Shown: positions 34,277 to 46,194, counted from the first letter of the stretch. The stretch: 64,000 bases of DNA from Streptomyces sp. BK208 (GCF_004364245.1 NZ_SOAV01000014.1:186001-250000); one strand, 5' to 3'. Notes: generated by a model from the sequence alone, not told the origin. A program made the numbers and translations.

Positions 34277-34306
34277 GCGGCGCGCCCCCGGAAGCGGGCG
34301 CGCCGC
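34277..34306 (+). terminator. Terminator hairpin after the recF-DUF721 pair
   Basis: A perfect 11-bp G+C stem (34277-34287 with 34296-34306) and an 8-base loop. The remaining leader of gyrB (34307-34620) has a -10-like TAGAAT (34473-34478) without a good -35; nothing else was recognised there. Confidence 0.65.
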
Positions 34307-34620
34307 GGGTTCTGACTGCCAAGTAGCAAAGGGTTGACGCCTCGAAGCGCTGAGTGCCGTTGTGAGCCTCTTGAAGCCCCCTTCCGTATATCGGGAGTCG
34401 GGCAAGGCTCGTTCAGGGCGGCACATGCGGACTCAGGTACCGGCAAACCCCCATCAGTGTCAGTGGTACCGGTAGAATGAGAGAGAATCCCGCCCCGAAC
34501 GTGGGGACCGTCCGGGACTAGCTGAGCAACGCTGATCAAGGCTTACCAACGCAACATGCCGCAGCCGCTCCGGCAACCTGCCGACGAGCCCGGCTCGTGC
34601 TGTGCCAGAAAGGGCGCTTC

Positions 34621-36681
34621 GTGGCCGATTCCGGCAACCCCAACGAGAACAACCCGTCCACCGACACCGGCGTGAACGACGCGGTGAGCACCTCGCCCGG
34701 CGAGGCTCCCACCTCGTACGACGCCAGTGCCATCACCGTCCTCGAGGGTCTGGACGCGGTCCGCAAGCGACCCGGTATGTACATCGGCTCGACCGGTGAA
34801 CGAGGCCTGCACCACCTGGTGCAGGAGGTCGTGGACAACTCCGTCGACGAGGCGCTGGCCGGCCACGCGGACACGATCGACGTCACGATCCTCGCCGACG
34901 GCGGTGTCCGGGTCGTCGACAACGGCCGTGGCATCCCGGTGGGCATCGTCCCCTCCGAGGGGAAGCCCGCCGTCGAGGTCGTGCTGACCGTGCTGCACGC
35001 GGGCGGCAAGTTCGGCGGCGGCGGCTACGCGGTCTCCGGTGGTCTGCACGGTGTGGGTGTCTCCGTCGTCAACGCCCTTTCCACGAGGGTCGCGGTGGAG
35101 GTCAAGACGGACGGCCACCGCTGGACGCAGGAGTACAAGCTGGGCGTCCCCACGGCGCCGCTCGCCCGGCACGAGGCCACCGAGGAGACCGGCACCTCGG
35201 TCACCTTCTGGGCCGACGGCGACATCTTCGAGACCACCGACTACTCCTTCGAGACGCTCTCCCGGCGCTTCCAGGAGATGGCCTTCCTCAACAAGGGCCT
35301 GCGGATCAACCTCACCGACGAGCGCGAGTCGGCGAAGGCCACGGCCGGCGCGGACGAGGCGGGCGAGGACGAGAAGCACGAGGTCAAGAGCGTCTCGTAC
35401 CACTACGAGGGCGGCATCGTCGACTTCGTGAAGTACCTCAACTCCCGCAAGGGAGAGCTGGTGCACCCCACCGTGATCGACCTCGAGGCCGAGGACAAGG
35501 ACAAGAACCTGTCCCTCGAGGTCGCCATGCAGTGGAACGGCGGCTACACCGAGGGCGTGTACTCGTTCGCCAACATCATCCACACGCACGAGGGCGGCAC
35601 GCACGAGGAGGGCTTCCGCGCGGCGCTCACCTCACTGATCAACAAGTACGCGCGCGACAAGAAGCTGCTGCGCGAGAAGGACGACAACCTCACGGGTGAC
35701 GACATCCGCGAGGGTCTGACCGCGATCATCTCGGTGAAGCTGAGCGAGCCGCAGTTCGAGGGCCAGACCAAGACGAAGCTGGGCAACACCGAGGTGAAGA
35801 CCTTCGTCCAGAAGGTCGTCTACGAGCACCTGACCGACTGGCTCGACCGCAATCCGAACGAGGCCGCGGACATCATCCGCAAGGGCATCCAGGCGGCCCA
35901 CGCGCGCGTGGCGGCCCGCAAGGCCCGTGACCTGACCCGGCGCAAGGGCCTGCTGGAGTCGGCCTCGCTGCCGGGCAAGCTGTCGGACTGCCAGTCGAAC
36001 GACCCGACCAAGTGCGAGATCTTCATCGTTGAGGGTGACTCCGCCGGCGGTTCGGCCAAGTCCGGCCGCAACCCGCAGTACCAGGCGATCCTCCCGATCC
36101 GGGGCAAGATCCTCAACGTCGAGAAGGCGCGCATCGACCGGATCCTGCAGAACCAGGAGATCCAGGCGATGATCTCCGCGTTCGGCACCGGTGTGCACGA
36201 GGACTTCGACATCGAGAAGCTCCGCTATCACAAGATCATCCTGATGGCGGACGCCGACGTCGACGGCCAGCACATCAACACCCTGCTGCTGACCTTCCTG
36301 TTCCGCTTCATGCGGCCGCTGGTGGAGTCCGGCCACGTGTACCTCTCCCGTCCGCCGCTGTACAAGATCAAGTGGGGCCGGGACGACTTCGAGTACGCGT
36401 ACTCCGACCGCGAGCGCGACGCGCTGATCGAGATGGGCCGCAACGCCGGCAAGCGCATCCGCGAGGACTCGGTCCAGCGCTTCAAGGGTCTCGGCGAGAT
36501 GAACGCCGAGGAGCTGCGCATCACGACCATGGACCAGGAGCACCGCGTGCTCGGCCAGGTCACGCTCGACGACGCCGCGCAGGCCGACGACCTGTTCTCG
36601 GTGCTGATGGGCGAGGACGTCGAGGCCCGGCGCGCGTTCATCCAGCGCAACGCCAAGGACGTCCGCTTCCTCGACATCTGA
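34621..36681 (+). CDS. gyrB: DNA gyrase subunit B
   Basis: A 686-residue ATPase subunit of gyrase. GHKL ATPase motifs VDNSVDEALAG and DNGRGIPVG, the GGLHGVGVSVVNAL lid region, the TOPRIM motif EGDSAGGSAK and the metal-binding DADVDGQHI are all present, as is the C-terminal KDVRFLDI. The GTG at 34621 has AAAGGG about eight bases upstream; a slightly longer in-frame ATG at 34597 lacks one. It works with gyrA, 42 bases downstream, to introduce negative supercoils. Confidence 0.97.
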   Translation: MADSGNPNENNPSTDTGVNDAVSTSPGEAPTSYDASAITVLEGLDAVRKRPGMYIGSTGERGLHHLVQEVVDNSVDEALAGHADTIDVTILADGGVRVVDNGRGIPVGIVPSEGKPAVEVVLTVLHAGGKFGGGGYAVSGGLHGVGVSVVNALSTRVAVEVKTDGHRWTQEYKLGVPTAPLARHEATEETGTSVTFWADGDIFETTDYSFETLSRRFQEMAFLNKGLRINLTDERESAKATAGADEAGEDEKHEVKSVSYHYEGGIVDFVKYLNSRKGELVHPTVIDLEAEDKDKNLSLEVAMQWNGGYTEGVYSFANIIHTHEGGTHEEGFRAALTSLINKYARDKKLLREKDDNLTGDDIREGLTAIISVKLSEPQFEGQTKTKLGNTEVKTFVQKVVYEHLTDWLDRNPNEAADIIRKGIQAAHARVAARKARDLTRRKGLLESASLPGKLSDCQSNDPTKCEIFIVEGDSAGGSAKSGRNPQYQAILPIRGKILNVEKARIDRILQNQEIQAMISAFGTGVHEDFDIEKLRYHKIILMADADVDGQHINTLLLTFLFRFMRPLVESGHVYLSRPPLYKIKWGRDDFEYAYSDRERDALIEMGRNAGKRIREDSVQRFKGLGEMNAEELRITTMDQEHRVLGQVTLDDAAQADDLFSVLMGEDVEARRAFIQRNAKDVRFLDI

Positions 36682-36723
36682 GTCGGTCTCAGCTGACCGC
36701 ACCAGGAAGGATCTTCACCAGCA

Positions 36724-39318
<2,595 letters not shown>

Positions 39319-39336
39319 CACGAGGAGAGAGTCATC

Positions 39337-40062
39337 GTGAGCGGAGCCACGGGCGCCGGATCGGCCGGTACCCCTTCGGGTACGGAAACGGGCGGCGGCG
39401 GCCGTGGCTCCGCCGCGCGTGCGACGGATTCGCACACGACTCAGCTGCGCAGGATCGACGACGGAGCGACCGACTCGCACTCGGGGAGCTCGTCCACAAC
39501 GCATGGATCCCAGGGGGGAACTGTGACGGACACCCGAGGCCAGCAGACGCAGGCGGCGGCCTCGCCGCTGCCGGGGGAACGGCGGCCCCAGCAGCCCGGC
39601 GGGCCCTACCACCCGCCGCAGGCCTACCAGGCCCAGGGCGGCACCGCGGCCGCCGTCCGCCGCCCGCGCACCGGCGCCCGCACCACTCCCCGGGTGCGCA
39701 AGGCGCGCCTGCGGGTGTCGAAGGCCGACCCGTGGTCGGTGATGAAGGTCAGCTTCCTGCTCTCCATCGCGCTCGGCATCTGCACCATCGTGGCCTCCGC
39801 CGTGCTGTGGATGGTCATGGACGCCATGGGGGTCTTCTCGACCGTCGGCGGCACGATCTCCGAGGCCACCGGCTCCAACGAGTCCAACGGCTTCGACCTG
39901 CAGTCCTTCCTGTCGCTGCCCAACGTGCTGATGTTCACGACGATCATCGCGGTCATCGACGTCGTCCTCGCGACGGCCCTGGCGACGCTCGGCGCGTTCA
40001 TCTACAACCTGTCCGCCGGCTTCGTCGGCGGCGTGGAGCTGACGCTCGCCGAGGACGAGTGA
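39337..40062 (+). CDS. DUF3566 membrane protein
   Basis: A 241-residue protein conserved just downstream of gyrA in actinobacteria. Residues 1-125 are Gly/Thr/Pro-rich and disordered. The DUF3566 core has two membrane segments (about 140-168 and 209-235) joined by an Ala/Thr/Phe-containing loop, and a DPWSVMKVSFLLSIALGI signature. The function is unknown; the mycobacterial counterpart (Rv0007/CwsA-type region) has been linked to cell shape, so an envelope role is possible. The GTG has GAGGAG eight bases upstream and follows gyrA by 18 bases. Confidence 0.88.
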   Translation: MSGATGAGSAGTPSGTETGGGGRGSAARATDSHTTQLRRIDDGATDSHSGSSSTTHGSQGGTVTDTRGQQTQAAASPLPGERRPQQPGGPYHPPQAYQAQGGTAAAVRRPRTGARTTPRVRKARLRVSKADPWSVMKVSFLLSIALGICTIVASAVLWMVMDAMGVFSTVGGTISEATGSNESNGFDLQSFLSLPNVLMFTTIIAVIDVVLATALATLGAFIYNLSAGFVGGVELTLAEDE

Positions 40063-40104
40063 TCCGCGGGGCGTCCGCGCTCCCGGACCGCGCGCCAACC
40101 GATT

Positions 40105-40133
40105 TTGGGACTGCCCGCCTCGTGCGCTAATCT
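40105..40133 (+). promoter_or_regulatory. Predicted tRNA-Ile promoter
   Basis: TTGGGA (40105-40110), 17 bases, TAATCT (40128-40133), 40 bases before the tRNA. A standard housekeeping-sigma arrangement. Confidence 0.6.
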
Positions 40134-40173
40134 TCAGGGGTCAGCGCGCGGGACATACACCGCAGAGCGCGGC

Positions 40174-40250
40174 GGGGCTATAGCTCAGTTGGTTAGAGCG
40201 CATCCCTGATAAGGATGAGGCCACAGGTTCAAATCCTGTTAGCCCCACCA
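40174..40250 (+). tRNA. tRNA-Ile (anticodon GAT)
   Basis: A full cloverleaf: acceptor GGGGCTA pairs with TAGCCCC, D-arm GCTCAGTTGGTTAGAGC, anticodon loop CTGATAA with GAT at 40208-40210, T-loop GGTTCAAATCC, discriminator A and an encoded CCA. A 15-bp hairpin follows. Confidence 0.97.
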
Positions 40251-40254
40251 GCAC

Positions 40255-40287
40255 GAAGACCCCCAGCCGGTACGGCTGGGGGTCTTC
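40255..40287. terminator. Bidirectional terminator between tRNA-Ile and the 40.3-kb gene
   Basis: A perfect 15-bp stem (40255-40269 with 40273-40287) closed by GTA, five bases beyond the tRNA CCA and before the stop codon of the convergent gene. Confidence 0.8.
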
Positions 40288-40313
40288 GGCGTCCGCGGTC
40301 CGGTCCGCTTCGC

Positions 40314-40733
40314 TCATGTGTGGGCGAGCCGGGCCATGCCCCACAGGATGATCAGGTCGAGCGCCATCACGCTGATCGACCACAGGGGGTAGTAGGGGAT
40401 GAACATGAACTGGGTCACCAGGCTGATCGCGGCGGTCGTCACCGCGGCCGCGCGGCCCCAGGACATGGTCCGCAGCACTCCCGCGCCGACGACGACCAGC
40501 GCGACGCCGACGACCAGGTGGATCCAGCCCCAGCTGGTGAGGTCGAACCGGTACTCGTAGTGTCGCGGGGCGACGAACAGGCGGTCCGTGGCGATGCCCG
40601 CGATGCCTTGCAGGATGCTCAGGACTCCGCTGACGAGGAGCGGCACACCGAAGTACCTCAGCGGTCCGGCCGGCCCGCCGTCGTTCCGGCCGCCCCCGGT
40701 CTCCCGCCGTGCTCCCTGCGGCATGTCCGCCAT
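40314..40733 (-). CDS. DUF7144-like four-helix membrane protein
   Basis: A 139-residue protein with a short polar N-terminus and four membrane segments (about 28-47, 67-90, 93-113 and 117-137). The pattern GVPLLVSGVLSILQGIAGI...WGWIHLVVGVALVVVGAGVL is common in small Streptomyces membrane proteins annotated DUF7144; that family call is from memory. The function is unknown. AAGGGG lies about ten bases before the ATG; a second in-frame ATG follows three codons later. Not co-directional with the core genes on its left. Confidence 0.75.
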   Translation of the reverse strand: MADMPQGARRETGGGRNDGGPAGPLRYFGVPLLVSGVLSILQGIAGIATDRLFVAPRHYEYRFDLTSWGWIHLVVGVALVVVGAGVLRTMSWGRAAAVTTAAISLVTQFMFIPYYPLWSISVMALDLIILWGMARLAHT

Positions 40734-40900
40734 GGCCTGTCGCCCCTTCGTCCTGGCGCGGTCGTCACTCCACCTCGCGGCGCGACGGAGGCGAGCGCGT
40801 CCGTCACGGTCACAGCGTCACCCCGGAGTCGTGGCGCGGCGACCGCACCGGGGCATACGGGTCTGCCCGCCTCGGAAGGAGGCCCGGGGGCGAGGGTGCG

Positions 40901-40944
40901 AAAAAACCCGACCGCTGGCGACGGGGGATGCGCCAGCGGTCGGG
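40901..40944 (-). terminator. Intrinsic terminator after the WD40 NTPase gene
   Basis: On the minus strand a perfect 14-bp G+C stem (40931-40944 with 40907-40920) with a 10-base loop is followed by six T residues. It lies about 95 bases past the stop of the WD40 gene. The rest of 40734-41039 shows nothing I can name. Confidence 0.85.
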
Positions 40945-41039
40945 CTGTGGCCAAGGCTAACAAGCCCGGGCGCCCGGTGGGTGCCGACTGGTCGGTCGGG
41001 CGCGAGTGATGTGACGCGGATCACGTTCGGCCGGAGTGG

Positions 41040-44000
41040 TCAGTGGTCGCACGGTGACTCGTAGTCCAGGCGCGGCAGATACTCGTGCCACTTCTCCTCG
41101 GTCAGCACGCCCCGGGTGGCGGAGCAGATGCGGTCGATGGCGTCGTCCACGCCGAGGCTCCACAGGCGGACGGTGTCCGTGCCGCTGGAGACCCCGAGCA
41201 TGCGCCGTACGGGGCTGAAGGAGAGGAAGCTGCCGGTCTTCGCGTTGGGACTCATCGCCTGGCCGACGGGGGTGGCCTCGGCGGGGCCGGTGACGTGCCA
41301 CAGGCGGACCGTGTTGTCGTTGGCGCCGCTGGCCAGGGTGGAGCCGTCCTGGCCGAACGTCAGCGACGTCACCGAGTCGGTGTGCCCGGCGAGCGTGGTC
41401 GCGGCCCCGGACGTCCCGCCGGGCTCGGTGACGTTCCACAGCCGGACGGTGCCGTCGTCGCTGCCGCTGGCCAGGGTGCGGCCGTCGGGGCTGTAGGCGA
41501 GGACGTTGACCGGCCCGAGGTGCCCGGTGCGGGGCGCGCCGAGCCGGGTGGCGTGCGCCGGGTCGGTGACGTCCCAGAGGCGTACGGCGTCGTCCGCGCC
41601 GCCGCTGGCGAGGGTGCGGCCGTCCGGGCTGAAGGCGAGGGTGTTGACGTAGCCCGTGTGGCCGGTGAGCGGCCGGCCCAGGCGGCGCGGGCTGGAGGGG
41701 TCGTCGGTGTTCCACAACTGGACGGTGCGGTCGTCGTACGCCGTGGCCAGGGTGCGGCCGTCGGGGCTGAACGCCAGGGTGTCGGGGCCCGCGTAGCGGG
41801 TGTTCAGCGCCACCGGCGGTCCGTGGGCGGTGGGCCGGGCCGGGTCCGTGACGTCCCACAACCGCAGCGCGTCCGCCTCGAGAACCGCGAGTGTGCCGCC
41901 GTCCGGCGAGAACACCAGCGAGCGGAGGTCGCTCTCCCCCGGGCCCCCCGGCGCGAAGGGGGCGCTCAGCGACACCGGCCGGGCGGGGTCCGTCACGTTC
42001 CACAGCCGGACCCTGCCGTCGCGGGCCGCCGTGGCCAGGACGTGTCCGTCCGGGCGGAAGGCGCCGATGCGGCCGATCACGTCCGACGTCGGCAGCGACC
42101 ACAGGCGGACCTTGCTGTCGCCGCTGCCGGTGGCGAGGGTGTGGCCGTCGGGGCTGAAGCCCAGGGCGTACATCTCCCCGCTGCCCCCGGCGAGGGGCAC
42201 GCCGACCTGGGAGGGGTACGAGGGGTCGCTGACGTTCCACAGGCTCGCCGTGCTGTCCGCGCTGCTCACGGCGAGCATGGACCCGTCGGGACTGAAGGCC
42301 ACCGCCCAGACGGGACCGGTGTGGCCGGTGAGCGGGGCGCCGACGGATTTCGCCCGGGCGGGGTCGGTGACGTCCCAGAGCCGGACGGTGTCGTCCGCGC
42401 TGCCGCTGGCGAGGGTGCGGCCGTCGGGGCTGAAGGCCACGGAGTGCACCAGGCCGCTGTGGCCGGTGAGCGGTTCACCGACGGCGGTCGGCCGCACGGG
42501 GTCGGTGACGTCCCAGAGCCGGACCTTGTCGTCGTCGCCGCCGGCCGCGAGCGTGTGTCCGTCGGGGCTGAAGGCGACCGAGCGCACCGCGGCGGTGGAG
42601 CCGGTCAGGGTGTCGAGCGCCTTGGGGGCGCGCGGGTCGGCCACGTCCCACAGGCGCACGGCGTGGTCGTCGTGGGCGGAGGCGAGGGTGTGGCCGTCCG
42701 GGCTGAAGGCGAGCAGGTAGACGGTGCCGTCGTGGCCGGCCAGGGGAGCGCCGAGCGGGCGCGGACGGCTGGGGTCGCGTACGTCCCACAGCCGGATCGT
42801 GCCGTCGTCCGAGGCGCTGGCCAGGGTGCGGCCGTCCGGACTGAAGACCGCGGTGCTCACCCAGCTGGTGTGTCCGGTGAGCGGTTTGCCGAGCGGCTGG
42901 GGGCGGCCGGGCTCCGAGACGTCCCACAGCCGGACGGTCCGGTCGTAGCTGGCAGTCGCCAGGATGCGTCCGTCCGGGCTGAAGGAGGTGAGGTAGACGG
43001 CGCCGGTGTGCCCGAGCAGCGGGGTGGCCAGGGGCGCGTTCACGATCGAGATCAGGCGGTTCCTGACGTTCTCGTCGTCCGGGCGCAGGCGGTGGGCCGC
43101 CAGGTCCAGCTGGGCGGAGAGCGACGGGTCCGTGTCCTGGACCCGGTCCGCCTCGGCGACCACCTGCTCGAACACGGCGTCGTTGCGCTGCTGCCAGGCG
43201 AGCACCGCCGAGCCGACGGCCACGAGGGAGAGGACGACCAGCGCCGCCACCGCGGCCCGCCTGATCATGACGGTGCGCCTGCGCAGCCTGACCGCGGCGG
43301 CCAGGAACTCCACCGCACCGCGGGTCAGGAAGGTGTCGTCGGCCGACTTCGCCCAGCCGCTCGCCTGCTCCAGCCGGGAGCCCCGGTAGAGCAGCGCGGA
43401 GTCGCGGTCCGACTCCTCCCAGGCCAGGCCGTCCTCCTCCAGCCGCTGACGGAGCAGGTTCCCGGCGCGGTCCTCGTCGATCCAGTCGCGCAACCGGGGC
43501 CAGGCGTGCAGCAGGGCCTCGTGGGTGATCTCCACGGTGTCCGCGTCTAGGGTCACCAGCCGGGCCCGCACCAGCGCTTCGAGGGACTCCTCCGTCTTGC
43601 CGGGGTCGCCGGACTCCTCGGCCAGTCGGCGCCGGGTGCTGCGTCTGCGGGTGGCCTGGGTGTCCTCGCTCAGCCGGACCAGCCTGAGCAGCAGCAGTCT
43701 CGCGGCCGTGCGGGCCGCCGGGTCCAGCCGGGACCAGGCACGCTCGGCGGTCGCGGCCACCGCGCCCTGGATGCCGCCGGCCGCGCGGTACCCGGCCAGG
43801 GTCAGCCGGCCCGCCTTGCGTCGCTGCCAGGTGGCGAGCAGGGCGTGGGAGAGGAGGGGCAGTACGCCCGCGTCGTGGGCGCCCTGCGGGCCGTCGCTGC
43901 TCACCTCGCGGATGATCAGCTCGGCGAGTCCCGGTTCGAGTTCCATGCCGACGGCCCTGGCGGGGGCGATCACCGCCTCGCGCAGTTCGGCGGTGGTGAG

Positions 44001-45242
44001 GGGGCCGAGCACCATGTGCCGGTGCTGGAGCGCGTCGGCCAGCTCGGGATAGCGCAGGCAGCGGTCGTAGAAGTCGGCGCGGACGCCCAGGGCGACGAGC
44101 ACCGGTGCCGGCTTCCCGGCGGCTCCGGGCACGCAGGCGGCCTGCAGCAGCCGGATGAACACCCGCCGGTCCGCGTCGTCGGGGCAGAGCGTGAAGAGCT
44201 CCTCGAACTGGTCCACGATGACGACGGGGCGGGCGGGGGGCGCGGTCGGCGGAGTCCCGTCCCGGCGGTGCCCGTCCTGCGCGTCCGGCCTGTCCGGCCT
44301 GTCCGGCCTGTCAGGCCTGTCCTGTGCGTCCGGCCTGTCCGGCGCGTCCGGCGCATCCCGCGAAGGCGTGTCCTGCCCCCCGGTGCCGTCGGCGGACGCC
44401 GCCCACGCCGCGAAGGCCGCCCTGACGGCGTCCTCGGCGCGCGGGACGTCCGTGGCCGGGGACCCGGGGGCGCCCGGCTCCGGGGCCGCCGTCTTCCGTG
44501 CCGCCGTGCGCCTCATGGCGTCGACGACGGGCGCGAGCGCCGGTATCAGCCGGGTCAGTTCCCCGAGCGGGTCGGCACCGGGGACGAGTTGCAGCACCCG
44601 CCTGAGCGATCCGTCCCCGGGGTCCGGCGCCTCGGCGCGCAGGGCGGGCACCAGGCCGGCGTTCAGCAGTGAGGACTTCCCCGCTCCCGAGGCGCCCACG
44701 AGCATGACCAGGCCGCCCGTGTCCCGGGCCGCGTGGAGCTGGGCGACGAGAGCGCGGGTGCTCCGCTCCCGCCCGAAGAACCAGCCGGCGTCCTGCCGGC
44801 GGTAGGCGGCCAGTCCCCGGTAGGGGCAGACCCCGCCGGGGGCGCCCGGGGTCTCGGCGGCCGGCTGTTCCTCGACCGCGGGCGGCGCGGGGCGTTCACC
44901 GGTCGGGTCCGCCAGCGCCCGCTCCCACAGGCGCTGCCACTGGGTCAGGTCGTACAGGCCGGCGGAGACGGGGACGGGCCGCGCGCGTCGCGCCTGCGGT
45001 ATGAGGACGTGCAGGACGGCCGCGAGGGCGGGGAACTGGGCGGGCACGTTCTTGGCCCGGCGCCAGTCGCTGATCCGCTGGGCGGAGACGCGTACCGGCC
45101 GCCCTCGTTCGTCGACCCGCTGGAGCCGGACGACAGCCTCGGACACGCGCTTGAGGGGAGGATTTCCCGCCTCCGTGTACAGCAGTGCGAGGCGTTCTGC
45201 GAAGGCCGTGCGTGCCCCTGAGTCGAAACTCAAGGTGTCCAC
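41040..45242 (-). CDS. HTH / nSTAND-type NTPase / transmembrane / WD40-repeat signalling protein
   Basis: A 1400-residue protein. Residues about 1-85 form a helix-turn-helix-like domain (VSAQRISDWRRAKNVPAQF). A STAND NTPase follows with Walker A GASGAGKS (183-190) and Walker B VVIVDQFEELF (about 340-350); between them is a low-complexity insert made of RPD/AQD repeats (about 300-325). A helical region leads to one membrane segment (about 662-684). The C-terminal half (about 735-1385) holds 14 WD40 repeats with the FSPDGRTLASGS...VRLWDV pattern, enough for two seven-bladed propellers. STAND NTPases switch on by oligomerising when the repeat domain senses a ligand, and related proteins act in regulation, cell death or phage defence. 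The start lacks a clear Shine-Dalgarno. Confidence 0.88.
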   Translation of the reverse strand: MDTLSFDSGARTAFAERLALLYTEAGNPPLKRVSEAVVRLQRVDERGRPVRVSAQRISDWRRAKNVPAQFPALAAVLHVLIPQARRARPVPVSAGLYDLTQWQRLWERALADPTGERPAPPAVEEQPAAETPGAPGGVCPYRGLAAYRRQDAGWFFGRERSTRALVAQLHAARDTGGLVMLVGASGAGKSSLLNAGLVPALRAEAPDPGDGSLRRVLQLVPGADPLGELTRLIPALAPVVDAMRRTAARKTAAPEPGAPGSPATDVPRAEDAVRAAFAAWAASADGTGGQDTPSRDAPDAPDRPDAQDRPDRPDRPDRPDAQDGHRRDGTPPTAPPARPVVIVDQFEELFTLCPDDADRRVFIRLLQAACVPGAAGKPAPVLVALGVRADFYDRCLRYPELADALQHRHMVLGPLTTAELREAVIAPARAVGMELEPGLAELIIREVSSDGPQGAHDAGVLPLLSHALLATWQRRKAGRLTLAGYRAAGGIQGAVAATAERAWSRLDPAARTAARLLLLRLVRLSEDTQATRRRSTRRRLAEESGDPGKTEESLEALVRARLVTLDADTVEITHEALLHAWPRLRDWIDEDRAGNLLRQRLEEDGLAWEESDRDSALLYRGSRLEQASGWAKSADDTFLTRGAVEFLAAAVRLRRRTVMIRRAAVAALVVLSLVAVGSAVLAWQQRNDAVFEQVVAEADRVQDTDPSLSAQLDLAAHRLRPDDENVRNRLISIVNAPLATPLLGHTGAVYLTSFSPDGRILATASYDRTVRLWDVSEPGRPQPLGKPLTGHTSWVSTAVFSPDGRTLASASDDGTIRLWDVRDPSRPRPLGAPLAGHDGTVYLLAFSPDGHTLASAHDDHAVRLWDVADPRAPKALDTLTGSTAAVRSVAFSPDGHTLAAGGDDDKVRLWDVTDPVRPTAVGEPLTGHSGLVHSVAFSPDGRTLASGSADDTVRLWDVTDPARAKSVGAPLTGHTGPVWAVAFSPDGSMLAVSSADSTASLWNVSDPSYPSQVGVPLAGGSGEMYALGFSPDGHTLATGSGDSKVRLWSLPTSDVIGRIGAFRPDGHVLATAARDGRVRLWNVTDPARPVSLSAPFAPGGPGESDLRSLVFSPDGGTLAVLEADALRLWDVTDPARPTAHGPPVALNTRYAGPDTLAFSPDGRTLATAYDDRTVQLWNTDDPSSPRRLGRPLTGHTGYVNTLAFSPDGRTLASGGADDAVRLWDVTDPAHATRLGAPRTGHLGPVNVLAYSPDGRTLASGSDDGTVRLWNVTEPGGTSGAATTLAGHTDSVTSLTFGQDGSTLASGANDNTVRLWHVTGPAEATPVGQAMSPNAKTGSFLSFSPVRRMLGVSSGTDTVRLWSLGVDDAIDRICSATRGVLTEEKWHEYLPRLDYESPCDH

Positions 45243-45529
45243 TCCTTACTTCCCCCACACCTGGACGTCCGGACCGGAAAACTCACTCTATACGTCTGAC
45301 CTGCGGCTACATCGGTTCCGTAGGTCCGGAACCTCCCCTGCGCCGACCACGGATGGCAGGATCGCGTCGCAGTGGCGAAGCGTCCCCGCGGTACCCGGAC
45401 AGGTCAGCGGCTCAGTACTCGGACAGCTACCCCGTGAGGCCCCGTGAGGCCGCATGTTCTCGGCCAGCTTTCCGCAGCCCGTCCCCTGCCGGTCCGCCGG
45501 AGCCCCGCCACCGCACGCGAGAACGGCGC

Positions 45530-45585
45530 CGGCATGGTGTGGCACCGGTCCCCACGAGGGGAGGGACCGGAGCCAAACCATGCCG
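45530..45585. repeat. Long near-perfect inverted repeat upstream of the ferredoxin gene
   Basis: Arms of 23 bases (45530-45552 and 45563-45585) match with two mismatches around a 10-base loop. It lies in the 520-base gap between two divergent genes (45243-45762). It could be a transcription stop, a protein site or a remnant of a miniature mobile element. Confidence 0.7.
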
Positions 45586-45613
45586 ACGCGTACGTGTGAC
45601 GGGCCGCCCGTCG

Positions 45614-45644
45614 CGGTACGGGACGGCCTCGGTACGGGACGGCC
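45614..45644. repeat. Tandem direct repeat, 15 bp twice
   Basis: CGGTACGGGACGGCC occurs at 45614-45628 and 45630-45644. It lies 30 bases after the hairpin at 45530-45585 and about 120 bases before the ferredoxin start. A binding site for a regulator is possible. Confidence 0.6.
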
Positions 45645-45762
45645 CGGGCATCGGGCCGCGGGAGTCCGCGCCAACAGGTCTCCCGGCAGGGCGGGTTCAG
45701 CGTGCCGTTCGCTGGGAAGGCAGGTCGGGAAGGCCTCGCCACCGACCGCCGCTGGAGTAGGC

Positions 45763-45975
45763 ATGAGGATCGTCCTCGACCCCGAGCAGTGCTACGGCTC
45801 CGGTGACTGCGTCCACCGGGCCCCGGCCGTCTTCACCAAGGTGGACGGCCTCGGCGCCGTCATACCCGGCCGGGAACACGACGTCGACGCCCCGAGGGTG
45901 CGCGAGGCCGCCGAGGGATGCCCGTCCGCCGCGATCACCCTCACCCGCACGGACCCGGAAGGGACACGGGGCTGA
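45763..45975 (+). CDS. Small single-cluster ferredoxin
   Basis: A 70-residue acidic protein, MRIVLDPEQCYGSGDCVHR at the start. Cysteines in C-x5-C and a distal GCP (about residues 10, 16 and 54) follow the pattern of [3Fe-4S] ferredoxins that feed electrons to cytochromes P450. No P450 or reductase gene is nearby, so its partner is elsewhere. GGAG lies six bases before the ATG. Confidence 0.85.
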   Translation: MRIVLDPEQCYGSGDCVHRAPAVFTKVDGLGAVIPGREHDVDAPRVREAAEGCPSAAITLTRTDPEGTRG

Positions 45976-46162
45976 GCGGACGGGGACCGGGCCGAGGACC
46001 TGCCGGGGGTGAGGCGCGACGCCGGGGCGCCGGTTCACGGCGGCACTCACCGTCTTTCCGGACGGGTACGGCCGCAGGTCACAACTCCCCGCGTGGCCAC
46101 AGGGGTCCGTACGTGGGGGCCGGCCGGGGGCGTCGCCGTGTCCCTCCGGGCACACACGGCGG

Positions 46163-46194
46163 CGGCCCGGCTGCTCTGTCGAGCGGCCGGGCCG
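46163..46194. terminator. Hairpin between convergent ferredoxin and DUF6344-like genes
   Basis: A 14-bp stem with one G-T pair (46163-46176 with 46181-46194), loop TGTC, followed on the plus strand by TTTCTC. Confidence 0.6.

Noticed and set aside
40174..40250. tRNA-Ile as an active attachment site of an integrative element
   Set aside because: No integrase gene and no second copy of the tRNA 3' end were seen in the window.
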